Source of the DNA: Lampris incognitus
Taxonomy: Eukaryota > Chordata > Actinopteri > Lampriformes > Lampridae
DNA length: 64,000 bases
Reading direction: 5' to 3'
Assembly (NCBI RefSeq): GCF_029633865.1
Contig: NC_079230.1
Span: 35,371,405-35,435,404 of the forward strand
Shown: in pieces, positions 22,892 to 34,060 of the stretch
Position numbering within the stretch: position 1 is the first letter of the stretch
How the letters are laid out: each line of letters begins with the position of its first letter
The notes under the pieces: generated by a model
Told to the model about the DNA's origin: nothing
The model's database searches: none
Seen by the model: only the letters and a program-made list of their open reading frames with translations
Program-made: the position numbers and the translations under genes

Positions 22892-22967
22892 CTGGCTGCA
22901 GACAAAATGGCGGACCTCCGCAAGAGGCACCTCCGCAGTTGACAGGACCATCACGTGACCTCCGCAG
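22892..22967 (+). repeat. Left terminal inverted repeat
   Basis: Pairs with 29550-29625 on the opposite strand over about 76 bp, with five mismatches counted by eye. Contains GGCGGACCTCCGCAAGAG and GACAGGACCATCACGTGA. Confidence 0.85.
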
Positions 22968-22968
22968 T

Positions 22969-23076
22969 TGACAGGAGCATGCGCAAGAGGAACTTGACAG
23001 GAGCATGCGCAAGAGGCACCTCCGCAGTTGACAGGAGCATGCGCAAGAGACACTTGACAGAAGCATGCGCAGGAGG
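22969..23076. repeat. Subterminal short tandem repeats
   Basis: Four degenerate copies of TTGACAGGAGCATGCGCAAG, alternating with CACCTCCGCAG, directly inside the left terminus. Subterminal repeats of this kind commonly bind transposase. They are too degenerate and irregular to be CRISPR. Confidence 0.65.
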
Positions 23077-23809
23077 CACAACAATAGCGATACGTTAGCT
23101 AGATAACGTTAGCCAACAATGTTAGCAATTGCGTTACGTTAGCTAGATGTCTAACAACACTAGCGAATGCCAGCTAACGTTTGCTATGGATGGTTAGAAT
23201 GTGGGCTATTTTTCTAACGACTCCACCCTCATTAATCAGTTATTATCGGATACAGAAAGTCACTGCCTGAGTGTGTAACAATTATGGTAAGATTTACAGA
23301 AGCCCACCGAGGGCAAAATAACCTCTAGACTCAATGGCAAACAGATGCCCCTTTGAGCAAACACTGAGCACAATACACAGGCTCTGATAACATGGTGCCT
23401 TATCCAACCACAGTTTAAACACACCCATAGAACCTGCCATTATCTACTGCTGGGACAAATGAGACGGAAGGGGCTATCTACCGAAACTTACAAACACACA
23501 CAAACTCGCTTTGTCGTATAGGGCCCAGGTGAAGTAGTAGTTAAGTCAACATAGGCTTTTAGTATTCAATGTCTAAAAGTAAAATATCTTCAAAACCTAT
23601 CAAGCCGATCCCTAATGTGATGTGTACTCAACTGAGAAATTTGGCATTTCCTCTCATACAAGTCAAATCTTACAATTACCAGTGCCGTTGTGCACACAGT
23701 CTAAGATACATATGACAATGAGACTATTTGTTTTAGCTATAATAACAGTGGGATATCCCACTCTATTAAGGGTTAATATGCATGTACAAACAGAATAAAC
23801 TGGGTTAAA
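23077..23809. other. Noncoding interior with AACGTTAGCT clusters
   Basis: Positions 23089-23180 contain several TACGTTAGCTAGA/AACGTTAGCC motifs, also seen near the right terminus. No coding potential was identified. Confidence 0.45.
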
Positions 23810-24577
23810 TATAACAATAATCTTTATTAATGTGACATTGTGTGCAACATTTGACATCTTCACATGGTAAACATCTGTGACCAGGGGCTTGGTGGGGGTC
23901 CCCGGGGTGGAGGGCTGGATGGAGGGCCCCCGAGGCAGACGCACATTTCTAACCATTACATTCATGTTGTCTATCCATGTAAATAAACCGGTACACATGT
24001 TTGTACATGTTGTTATCAAAGCACCTCAGTATTGTGTAAAGAGACTAAACTTAACCAAGGCTACTGTGTGAACGAGCACGTTCACGTATGCTTACGTGAT
24101 GCGAGTAACGGTTAATGAACAGGCTTGTTAAACTAGTTAATGTCAAAGAATAAAATGAACACACTAAACAATACATTTACACATGTAAGTCACCCCTGCC
24201 TTTATGCTCGGCCTCGATCCACTGCCTCTTCTGCATCTTGATAATATGGTTAAATATAACAATAATCTTTATTAATGTGACATTGTGCGCAACATTTGAC
24301 ATCTTCACATGGTAAACATCTGTGACCAGGGGCTTGGTGGGGGTCCCTAGGGTGGAGGGCCCCCAAGGCAGACGCACATTTCTTTTTTTTTCTTTTTTTA
24401 AAGTAATTTATTTTATTATTTTTCAGTGTTATCATCGGGTTAAGCATTTTACAGAATGTGGTTGAGGTTTTACATAATAATAATAATAAACAAAAACATC
24501 AAAACAAAAACAAAATAAAATAAAAATATTAATGCTCGGCCTCGATCTACTGCCTCTTCTGCATCTTGATAATATCA
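23810..24577. repeat. Layered direct duplications next to the last PWWP3A-like exon
   Basis: A segment of about 140 bp beginning GGTTAAATATAACAATAATC occurs at 23810-23949 and again at 24249-24382. A second segment of about 45 bp (GCTCGGCCTCGATC...CTTGATAAT) occurs at 24205-24248 and 24535-24577. The latter overlaps the final coding exon, so a partial duplicate of that exon exists at 24177-24243, where the TAG stop codon is TGG and the frame runs on to GRGDLHV-stop. Confidence 0.75.
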
Positions 24578-26013
24578 TTAAATTCTTGCACTTCACTAAA
24601 GAATACCTTGGGAAAAGAAAAGAGACAGAGAAAAGGAGAGATAAGAAATACAATCGATCAGACATGAGAACTCATGGTGTATCATGAATATTAACACAGC
24701 TAGGGGATGTTAGGAACAAAGTGGTAGACTGATTTCAGCCATTTGTACCTTTCATCATACAATGGTCCCGCGTTAAATCTTCTCTTTGCCGCAGCTACAG
24801 AGAGGTTGTCCACTGCCACAAGAGCGTGGACAATGGCCTGGTAGAGATAGATAACCTCCAGTTAAAAGAGGTCCCATATTTACAACACACTACAAATTAG
24901 TGGTGGGGCGAGCATAACCCATCCACTAAATCGCGGAATGCCCTTTAACAGTTATAATACAGGCTTTGATGACTGGATAAACAGACAATTATTGAAATCA
25001 ATGTAACTAAGACTAGATGGTTGAGTTAAACCTCACCTCAGGCATCAGCACATCCAACACGAAGCTGACTCTCTGGAACTCTGTCGTTGGGACATAAGGT
25101 GCACATTTTGTGGCTCCTTTGAGGACCAAGTTGATGTGCTTAAAAAGTTCATCAATTTGGTCGTCTTCTTCCAGGTAGGTGAAGACCCTGTCTGGTTTCG
25201 CAGACCTGAAATACACCAGCCACTTGGAGCTGCCTTCACCTGTGATTATTTCCTATAGAAACAAAGACCATGTCAAATAAATGCACTGCAGAAGATCAGG
25301 CTTTGATCATCTTTTTTGCTATTAGAAATGTTTTTATGTATAAGCATTATTATTATTGGTATCATACCAGTAGCCGTTTGTCCGACCCCTTCAGCTTCGT
25401 GATGAAGTCCACCAATCTTTCATGGGCAGACCTGCGGGCTTCTCTTGCACGTTTTGCCATCTTTGCTGTAGTGGGTTTAGTGGTCATCAAGTAATGTAAA
25501 GGAACCTCTAGGGATGTGTTGCAAAGGACAACTTGTGAATTCTAAACCAACCCAGAGTAATTCATCAAATATCGTAAAAACACAACACACAATGACAATG
25601 TATGGTCATTTTTTGTTGTGGCTGTCCTGTAAAGTTTGTCAAATGTCACTTACCCCCCTCTGGTTCTAAGCCCTCGTTATGTTCCTGTAATGTAAGAGAG
25701 CAACAAGACAGATGAAAAATATGAAATGACTGAAAAATATATTTACTTAACAATGCACTTTTCAACATTAGTTAATATATATGTATTTAACAATGCACTT
25801 TTCAACATTAGTTAATAAAGTGTTTGAAGCACCTGAATGGATTAGTTATTAATGGTTCTGATTATACCGGTAGTTAAATTGAATTTCAATCTGACCTGGA
25901 CGGCTTCCGAAAACGTCAGTTTCCGGAGTCTTGGGAGCCTGAAGACAGGAGGCAGGTCACCTCTCAGTAGAGCTTTGGACTGCTCTATCCAGTGGGCAAA
26001 AACCTTGCCATGC
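24547..26013 (-). CDS. PWWP3A/MUM1-like C-terminal module, six clean exons
   Basis: Minus-strand exons 25896-26013, 25654-25684, 25368-25507, 25037-25252, 24749-24837 and 24547-24595 all have GT-AG borders and join in phase. Visible motifs: HWIEQSKALLRGDLPPVFRL, a Lys/Arg-rich AKRAREARRSAHERLVDFI, GSSKWLVYF, TYLEEDDQIDELF, SFVLDVLMPE joined to AIVHALVAVDNLS, AGPLYDE joined to SEVQEFNDIIKMQ, then TAG. The order KG-SxWL-TYLEDxxQ-FxLDVLxPEAI-AVD-GP resembles the helical C-terminal region of PWWP3A (MUM1) family chromatin proteins, as I recall it. No PWWP domain is seen. The open frames contrast with the broken KDZ-like exons upstream, with which it may form one gene. The 5' limit is uncertain. 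Confidence 0.55.
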
Positions 26014-26046
26014 CTTGAAAAGATGAAAACACGAAATCTGAAAAGC

Positions 26047-28789
26047 TAATTAGACCCTATTCTAGTTCGATGTCTAGTTCGATGTCTGCAATGGGAGCTT
26101 TTGATACTCCGTGTTGAGTACTTTGCTGCTTTTCCTCGTCTCCCTCCCAATCCATGGTGCCCAATTGGCATATGCCGGTTGGACAACAAATGGATTCTGT
26201 GAAGAGTCTGCATCAAAAACATAATTTCAAAAATATTGAAATATCTAATACAGTTCATTCCGGGGAGACGCAGTCACATCCGATGGGACCTGGTGTATTT
26301 TACTCTTTTGACAAACTATATACACTGTAGCACCCCGATCTCCCATCGGCGCTCCACTGGACTGCTGACCCACCTTCGGCACCATGGAGAGCGACCTGAC
26401 CTGGCCTCACAACACTCACCATCAAAAAATCCTCTGCTTATCATGTGTAGATGGACGGATTCCCAAAATGCCTCCATGTTGTGTTCACCTTGGAAGTCAT
26501 CACTCAGTTGTTTCAGCTCACTAACTGCAATCACCAAATACAACATAAGACACAAAATGTCCTTTGAGGATGAGTAGTAAGTACATTATAGTTTATTTGG
26601 CACCTACAAAACGCTAGTTAAAAAGCGATTTACCTAAATAGCACTTTTAGGAAAAACTTACCCTCAAAGTTGAACACTGCTTTTCTGTGGAGGTCCATAA
26701 CCACCACAGGGGGGTAGAACCCAGTTTACACATGAGTATGTGTATTCTCTGTTGCAAAGTGCCTCAAAGTGGCAGTATGCTTGAAAAATTAAGTTGGTGG
26801 CTGGAAACCATTCTTCACACAAAGCCTCCAGAGAGCTGATGACTCTAGACACTGACACATGATTCTATGGTAAAAAAATAAGACAGGAAAAGGTTTGAAA
26901 TGGAAGGTATGAATATGCTGAAAACACAGTACTACTGTAACTAGTAACATCATTCCCTGCGATCACTGTACCTGGTAATGTATTTATTTTAAAAATGGGC
27001 AAATAAATTGCAGCTACACCCTTCATGCCAACTATTCTGGCTTTGTCTGTGATGTGCGAGATTTCCTCCAATTTGGGATTGCCTGAACAGCGCTTGCATG
27101 TCGTTTCAGTTGGAATCAACTTTGAAGGGTAATCTGTCGAACCTCTTGGGGTTGTGGCATCTCCAGGAAGAGTGGCTGGTATTTTTTTCTCTTCATAAAC
27201 GTATCGCACACTTCTCTCCATTCCTGTGGTAGGAGGGTAACTGACAGAGTGAGTAGCCTCTGGTAAGTTTGCTGTGGTACATGGTGCAGTCACGAAGAGT
27301 TTTTTCTGGGTTTGGAAAAGGTGCCATTTAGCAATGTTCTTGTGCGGACATGATATACGCGCCTTTGCACAGGGGCAATGCCAGGTGCTTTTTTTCTGTT
27401 ATACGTCACCATGACTCTGCCAAGACAACAGTAGTGGTAGATTTTGGGCTCGTGTATGGAGACAAATCTGGTTTGGAGAACCTCCAACTTCCACCAATAC
27501 AGACAATGGTGCATGAGCTCCCTCTGCTTTTTTTTGCCTGTTTTGCAAGCGGCCACCTTGGAATCTCCAAAAAACGTGCATTCCACCATTTCTTCAAGGA
27601 CCTCGTGTTTAAGTGGTTCCTCAGTAGCAGTCTTGCTGCAGTAATCGAGTGACCGGATATGCTCACACAGACAGTGCCTGAGGCCACTCTGTTGTGCAAG
27701 CAACTGATGTTTACGATAGTCCTCCAATTCACACTTCGTCACATGTTGTTTGCCCCACGTTGTACATGTATGGGCACACTGAACCCATGCGTACCTTTTG
27801 GGATGGCAAAAAGGCCACGAGTTTGATCAACACATACGCTTTGAAGGTGAGATGCAGCTGTAATGTCTTTTGGCCTTGCATGTTTTCCTTCTATGTGTAC
27901 TAAGAAGTTCTTTTTGTAAAGAACAACAGAGCAGTGAGGGCACTTCATTGACTTTAGATTTGTCACACGTGAAGATGGCAACTCTACACTCTTTACTGAT
28001 GCTGAGGGAGGACGTGTGAACGAAGGGTCTACACTCTCGACTGATGCTGAGGGAGGAAGTGTGTCCGAAGGGGCTACACTCTCTGCTGAAGCTGAGGGAG
28101 GAAGTGTGTATGAATGGTCTACACTCACTACTGATTCGAACCCTACTGATGAGGATGGCACAGATGGGCTGATTTCAGCTGAAGGTGGCACTGATGGGGG
28201 TAGTAGCACCAATGGTTTTTGGCATCCAGTCACATGTATTGTCAAATCCTCTTTGCGAAAGATCGTTTTTGCACAATATGGACAGTGGTAATGACCCGTA
28301 CCTCGGCATGGCTGGTTGCATCTGCAAATTATTTTGTCTGCAAGGGAACAGTAATCCAACTTTTAAAAAGTACAACTTCACAGCAAAAAAAAAAAAACAT
28401 AAAAATGTAATTTAGATGACATATACAATGTACAATTATGAATTTTATCACATCCAACAGTGAATTAAACAAATTACAAAACAAATCTCAGTCCCTTGAA
28501 AGTAACATTCTGCTTTCTTGCCAAGGCGATCTACTGACTCCAAATAACACTGTTGACCTTTAAATCTATGGTAAATTCAATGGGAAAGAGGGCTTCACAA
28601 ATTCCAAACTTGCTTGCTTCTCATCTACTTACCTTGGAAATGCACTGCATTTTGGATGTGGGCATCCAGGTGTTTAAAAATGGTCTCCTCCCGTGTGGTG
28701 GTACATTTGGGACACAGAGGACAACCCAACTGTAACCCGTGGGTTGTGCGTCCAAACTGGCTACCAGGCTGGATTATGGATGGGTGCAT
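26047..28789 (-). pseudogene. KDZ/HMGXB3-like transposon protein, N-terminal half (decayed)
   Basis: Exon 28633-28789 carries a C2H2 finger (CPLCPKC...HLDAH) and a GTAAGT donor. Exon from 28321 has CNQPCRGTGHYHCPYCAKTI, Ser/Pro repeats (LPPSASVESVDPS), CPHCSVVLYKKNFLVHIEGKH, GTHGFSVPIHVQR, CELEDYRKHQLLAQ and the SWIM-like CPCAKARISCPHKNIAKWH, then CKRCSGNPKLEEISHITDKA. Later exons have AYCHFEALCNREYTYSCVN, FWESVHLHMISRGFF and WAPWIGRETRKSSKVLNTEY. This matches the cysteine-cluster family linked to KDZ transposons and HMGXB3. Frameshifts occur at about 27745, 27490, 27430 and 26720, and a TAG closes the last block. The DDE catalytic part expected next is missing. Confidence 0.65.
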
Positions 28790-29549
28790 CTGGAAAAGTG
28801 TAGTTTTTATTATTATTATTATTATCATTTCGGGCCATTCTAGATTGTTATTTTAAAGTGACTTTAACCAGTAATACACACAAAGCCGTCGGGGCACTTA
28901 CCAGTTCTGTGCGTGCCCATATAAAACTCTCAACAAATTCCTTATAAAGGTTATTGCTGTGCATTACATTTTTCTTAAATACACTAAATAAAATTAATGT
29001 AATCATACAACAGGCTACTCGCCAGCTAGCAGTAGCCCGCTAACCTCGGCTGTCAGGCTAGTAACGTTAGCTGCGTGCTACACTGCACGCTCTGGGAGTT
29101 AGCCAGGCTGAGCATCCCACCAGCTAACTACAGCCGCTGCCCATTAGCGGAGCAGTGATTCAAACAGTTTGTACTCAAACAGTATCCATTTTAAACTCAA
29201 TTAAACTAATTCATTTACACAAATATTTAATAAGTGCTTAGCTAGCTACATGGCCTGCAACAACTATGCAACGAAACGTTAGCTAGCTAACGTTAGCTAA
29301 ATGCTTAGAGCCACTTGACATTTCGAATGTATTTTCTCCATACCGGTAACAGTTATTATACCCACGCTCGCTGGATTCTTCCATGCATTAGGTTTGATAG
29401 ACAACATTGTATAAAACCTTAGAAAAGAAAACTAACCTTTTAAAGTATCTTATTACCGCTGTCGCAGTATCTTCTTCTTCTTTCCGTTTTATGGCGGATT
29501 GCAATCTTAAAAACAACACGAAGAAGACCAACGTCCGGTTTTCTGTCAG
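28790..29549. other. Right interior of the TIR element, noncoding
   Basis: Probable promoter side of the minus-strand gene. Contains an ATT microsatellite near 28808 and the perfect 20 bp palindrome AACGTTAGCTAGCTAACGTT at 29275-29294, similar to motifs near the left end. No exon was identified. Confidence 0.45.
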
Positions 29550-29625
29550 CCGCGGAGCTCACGTGATGGTCCTGTCCACTGCGGAGGTGTCTCTTGCGGA
29601 GGTCCGCCATCTTGTCTGCAGCCAG
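29550..29625 (-). repeat. Right terminal inverted repeat
   Basis: Inverted partner of 22892-22967. Includes CACGTGATGGTCCTGTCCAC and ends GTCTGCAGCCAG. Confidence 0.85.
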
Positions 29626-30385
29626 ATGCATCTCCTTGATTTAGGGGGGAAAAGTTATGTTCTAACGTTATGGGCAGTGAGGAACGATGTTCAGAAGTCT
29701 ATGGCCCATATGGATCAGTGGTCAAGTGTGTGGGCTCAAGTTAAGTCAGTCACAGGGTCTTGATGTACTCTAGGGCTTTTCTCTGGTCCTCGAACACATG
29801 TCGCTGTCCTCCCTGACCCTTAGGGTTGATGACCAACACTGCCGGAAAACGCAGGGAAAATGCAACTCGGCGTTCATGGAGCATCTCCTTGCATTGCTTG
29901 AATTGTCTGCGTTTATCATTCACCACCTTTGCATAGTCAGGGAAGATCATGATGCTTTGCCCTCTCCATTCCAGTTTACCCTTGTTTCGGCTTGCTTGCG
30001 TGATCCGGTCACGGTCCTGAAGCGCAGGAACCTAGCCACAATGGCCCTCGGTGGTTGGTCGTCTGTTCTCCGTGGGGCTCGTGCGCGATGGGCTCTGTCC
30101 AGTTCCAAACCTTTGGGAAATTGCAGACCCAAGATATCCGAGATCACCTCGGTTAGAAATGAGAGAGCCCCTTTATCCTCACAGGACTCGGGAAAGCCTA
30201 CGAACACAAGGTTGTTGCGGCGGCCTCGGGAGTCTAGATCATCCACCCGCAGCCGGAGTTGCTCGAGTCCTTCTTCAGGGCCTTTTCGCTATCCTCCAGG
30301 AAGCCTAGCCGACCTTCGACGTCGGACATGCGTGTGTTAATGGCAGTCAGTTTGGACTCCATGGAGGTGATGGTTCGTTGGATTT
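29626..30385 (-). mobile_element. L1-clade LINE, ORF1 half
   Basis: Minus-strand L1 part containing ORF1, in the position expected upstream of the ORF2 at 18492-22270. It is cut on the right by the LTR of a gypsy element; its 5' end does not reappear on the other side of that element. Confidence 0.7.
29750..30385 (-). pseudogene. L1 ORF1 RNA-binding protein (decayed)
   Basis: Contains the end of a coiled coil (MSDVEGRLGFLEDSEKAL), the RRM start (DDLDSRGRRNNLVFVGFPES and DRAHRARAPRRTD) and the C-terminal domain (IFPDYAKVVNDKRRQFKQCK, FPAVLVINPKGQG, FEDQRKALEYIKTL-stop). This is the Transposase_22/L1 ORF1p arrangement, a trimeric nucleic-acid chaperone. A frameshift occurs at about 29950 and another between the coiled coil and RRM. 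The N-terminus is removed by the adjoining LTR. Confidence 0.85.
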
Positions 30386-30608
30386 TGTTGTGACTTCTCT
30401 TATGTACACTATTGTAGTGTTACTATTCGTGGGTTACTAACTTAATCACTAATATATATAAGTACACGGAGACGAGGATGCGGCACAAGTCTGATCTTTA
30501 CTGACGGAGACATCACACACTACTAGGCTCTACCAGTGTATTACAGAACTCAGTAGTGGTGACAGTCCAACACAATCGAGCACCGAGTGCTCGATCTAAT
30601 ACACCACA
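30386..30608 (-). repeat. Gypsy B 3' LTR
   Basis: On the minus strand it runs from TGTGGTGTATTAGATCGAGC to AAGTCACAACA, preceded by the polypurine tract at 30609-30620. Confidence 0.92.
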
Positions 30609-30942
30609 TCCCTCTTTTCCAACTGAGATGTGGCCTACTCATCAGTTGCTTCAACAGTAGACCCTTTACCGAACCATTAACACTATGGCATCAACACTGA
30701 ACAAGTCTTTTCTACTTGCATACTTCAATGATTAATACAGCATGTTTTTTTTTAAATGACAGATGACTCTCATTAAACAACATAAACCATTTCCTTTTCA
30801 CATTCTGGTGGTTAGCATGTAAACATTTTGAACATTCAGCAATCTTGCAACATTTCAGGTTAAACACACCTTGTACTCTGTTTCACCTTCTTTTTTCTTT
30901 TCTTAATAAACACTTGAATGATCACACAAAAGAACCCTGAGG

Positions 30943-33138
30943 TTAGTCATTGTATCTGGCAGGGCGCCTAACTGCTCTGCCGCACTTTGTGTAGCATGTG
31001 GGTGTACTGCCTGTAGTCACCGGAGGAGGGTCGTGTGGTGGCTGGTCATGTTGTGGTGAGTCAACTGGCACAGGCGCTTGTGAGGGTGAGGGTTGTACCT
31101 CTGAGTCAAAATGTTCATCACTGTCCGTGTCTCTGAATAGGCTCGGATGTATCTTCCTCAGATGTCGCCTGTTCCTTCTCTGCATCCTCCCAGCCGGTGT
31201 CTGCACAGTGTAGGACCGTGGTTCATCTCGCTGTCGGATGACAACGGCAGGCTCCCAGCCGCGCCGTGTTTGCATGTGTACGGTGTCTCCTGGGGTCAAC
31301 ACTGGCAGGGGCTTTGCACACTGGTCGTGACGTTGTTTTTGGCGGAACTGCAGGTTCCGGATCTTGCTGTGAATGTGCTGTGGGACTGATTGTTTCAGCA
31401 CAGCACTGGAGCACGGAAGTGTGCTTCGTAGAACTCTCCCCATCAACATTTGTGCAGGTGATACGTCCAGTCCTGTCACCGGTGTGTTCCTCAGTGACAG
31501 CAGCACCAGATGTGGGTCAGTGCCGGTCTGCATTGCCTTCTTCAGCGCATGTTTCACTGTCTTTATGGCTCTCTCAGCCATGCCATTTGAAGAAGGAAAA
31601 CCTGGGCTGGAGTGTGTGAGCTTGAACTCCCATGAAGCTGCAAATGACTTCATCTCATAGCTGGCAAATGGGACATGGTCACTCACTATCTCCCTAGGAA
31701 TCCCGTGTCTGGCAAACACAGACTTCATCTTCTGGATTACTGTGTATGCTGTTTTGTCAGATATGTTGAGCACTTCAGGATATTTGGTTAGGTAATCAAC
31801 TAACAACAGGTATGACTGACCGTGTAGCTCGAAGATGTCAGCTCCGACTTTCATCCATGGCAGTTCTGGGACCTGATGCGGCATAAGTGGCTCAGCCTGC
31901 TGTTTGGGCTGTAGCTGCTGGCATTGCACGCACTTTTCCACCATTGCCTCTATATCTCGTGCCATGCCAGGCCAGGTAGAGAGACTTTCTTGCTCTGGCT
32001 TTTGTGCGCTGCACTCCTTGGTGTGCAAGATGCAGCTTCTCCAAAATCGTGCTCCTGAAGCTCTGGGGTATGATGATTTTGTCTCCGACCACGACAATGT
32101 CATCTTCCATGCTTATAATGTCCTTTACTGCCAAGTAGGCGTGTAGTTTTCTGTCCAAACTTTTCTTTTTCATGGGCCAGCCTTTCTTGTGTTTCTCACA
32201 CACAGCTTGCAGCACGCTATCTGCTGCCGTTGCTTTCTTTAATTGGCTGAGTGTTTCCTCGCTCAAGGCATCTGTGGCATCCAAGGCATACACAACTCTC
32301 TCATCACAAGGGTTTTCATCAATATGGTCACCTTCTCTGCTAGCTGTAGCGCGTGAGAGTGTGTCGGCAATGTACATGTGCTTGCCTGGTGTGTATGTTA
32401 CACTCAGATCATACCTCTGCAGTTGTAAAAGCATACCTTGCAGCCGCGCAGGTGCTTTGCTCAGCGGCTTGCGCATGATGACCTCCAGAGGCTTATGATC
32501 GGACTGGACAGTTACTGGTCTGCCGTAGACATACTGGTGGAATCTCTTAGCAGCAAACACTATAGCGAGCAACTCTTTCTCTATCTGTGCGTACCTCTTT
32601 TCTGTGTCCGTGAGCGCTCGTGAGGCATAGCACACTGGGCGGTCGTCCTGCATCAGACAGGCTCCCAGTCCATCCTTTGAGGAGTCTGCTTGTAGAGTGA
32701 GAGGCTGCTTGTGATCGTAGTATCTCAGCACAGGGGCTTGTGTGAGGGTGGTCTTTAGTGCCTTTAGCGCTGAGCTGTGGTGCGGGCACCATTGCCACGC
32801 TACATCCTTCTTGAGCAGCTGTCTGAGGGGTGCCGTGAGTGAGGCTTCGTTTGGTATGTATTGCGCTAGGAATTTTGTCATTCCCAGCAGACGTTGGAGA
32901 CTTTGTTTGTCTTCCGGGGTTGGCATGTCGACAATCGCTTTGATCTTTGTATCGTCAGCTCTCTGTCCCGCTGCCGTGATGACGTGTCCCATGTACTTTA
33001 CAGTATCAACTTTAAACTGGATCTTGTCCCTGTTAAATTTCACATGTGCGGTCTTGGCTCTCTCCATTACTTTCTGCAGGATTTCATCGTGTTCCCGCTC
33101 TGATGACGCTGCGATGATCATGTCTGCTATAATGTACA
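30943..33138 (-). pseudogene. Gypsy B pol, second half (RT palm to integrase)
   Basis: Resumes right after the nested LTR with MYIIADMIIAASS, where the RT catalytic motif expected as ADD has lost one Asp codon. Then come the thumb (LLGMTKFLAQYIPNEASLTA), RNase H (LQADSSKDGLGACLMQ, VQSDHKPLEVI, ADTLSRA) and the integrase HHCC. Near 32000 a frameshift moves into the frame of MARDIEAMVEKCVQCQQLQP, the core (VGADIFELHGQSYLLLVDY, VSDHVPF, SSNGMAERAIKT) and a basic tail ending YTKCGRAVRRPARYND-stop. VSDHVPF replaces the usual SDNGPQF. It cannot encode active enzymes. Confidence 0.88.
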
Positions 33139-33501
33139 TGTAAGGTAGTAATGTAAATCCGCCACAGGGTGGCACTGTTACGCTGTATGTTCCCCTGGGA
33201 ATGCCGCAAATGGCGATGTTTGTCCCTCTTGCAACGCCGTACCCCTAGTTCTTGTCCCGGGCAAAAGGCTACGTTGATAAAATGTTTTTTGTTTGTCTGC
33301 CGGAAGCATGATGAGGCCAGCGGCCAGCTGATTGATGAGAGGTGAAGTGTAAGCGAGTGCCAGTAAAGTGTCCAGGTCTCAGCCACGATCCCAAGCCTCC
33401 GCCTCCTTCCTTTTCCACGCAAACATCATACTACAACAAACACAACGCAGAGTCCCAGGGCGTGTAGGGAGACGACGGCCGAACGCAAAGTGCGGGTTAC
33501 A
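33139..33501 (+). repeat. Gypsy E 5' LTR
   Basis: TGTAAGGTAGTAATG to GTGCGGGTTACA. Lacks the 7 bp TGTGAGT present in the other LTR. Primer-binding site begins within 5 bp of its end. Confidence 0.93.
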
Positions 33502-34060
33502 TCATGGTGCCGTGACCCGGATCGTGGTGCTTCGAGATCCAAGGAGATACAGAGACTCGCGTCCTCGCCTTTGCTGCTGCATTGAACTGCGTTACCTTCA
33601 GTGACTGGACAGTGTGGTGGACTACTGTCATCGGCGTTGCAGCATTGGCAAGATACTCACCTCTTCAAATATCCTTTAAAGACTGTTGAAAGCTTGCTAT
33701 ATCCATTTGAAGACTTTTTATGATATTTCGATAAACTTAACTGTTATTTGAGTTGTGTAAAAGTGTGCTATGTGAGATCCTGCTATAGGAACAGTGTTTA
33801 ACATTAAGCTGATATATATCATTCATAATTTTTTGGTTTTGGTTAAGGGTTGTGTATTGACCATCTGATTTTGACTCAAGTTTAATGTGAGTTTTGAGTT
33901 GATAGTGATTATTGTTTTTTGATATATTTACTGGAAAAAAAGGGGAGATTTTGCATACACAGCTAAACTTATTCTGTGAACACAGTGAATCATTAATAGT
34001 CATCTGTTTTGACACCAACAGTTACACCAGTCATAGTGATTTAGAAAAAAATATATCAAA

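Larger units (their letters stand above)
22892..29625 (-). mobile_element. 6.7 kb TIR-bounded element carrying KDZ-like and PWWP3A-like coding
   Basis: Both ends start CTGGCTGCAGACAA(A/G)ATGGCGG and stay complementary for about 76 bp with five mismatches by eye, so these are terminal inverted repeats. Subterminal DNA on both sides is rich in short TTGACAGGAGCATGCGCAAG and TAACGTTAGCT motifs. The interior reads on the minus strand: C2H2/SWIM-like zinc-binding exons of the KDZ/HMGXB3-like family, then exons with a PWWP3A/MUM1-like C-terminal domain. The KDZ catalytic core was not found. No clear 8 bp target duplication is visible at the two outer edges. The element splits an L1. Confidence 0.65.

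Noticed and set aside
22969..23076. Short direct repeats resembling a CRISPR array
   Set aside because: Repeats are degenerate, spacing is irregular, and the context is a eukaryotic transposon terminus.
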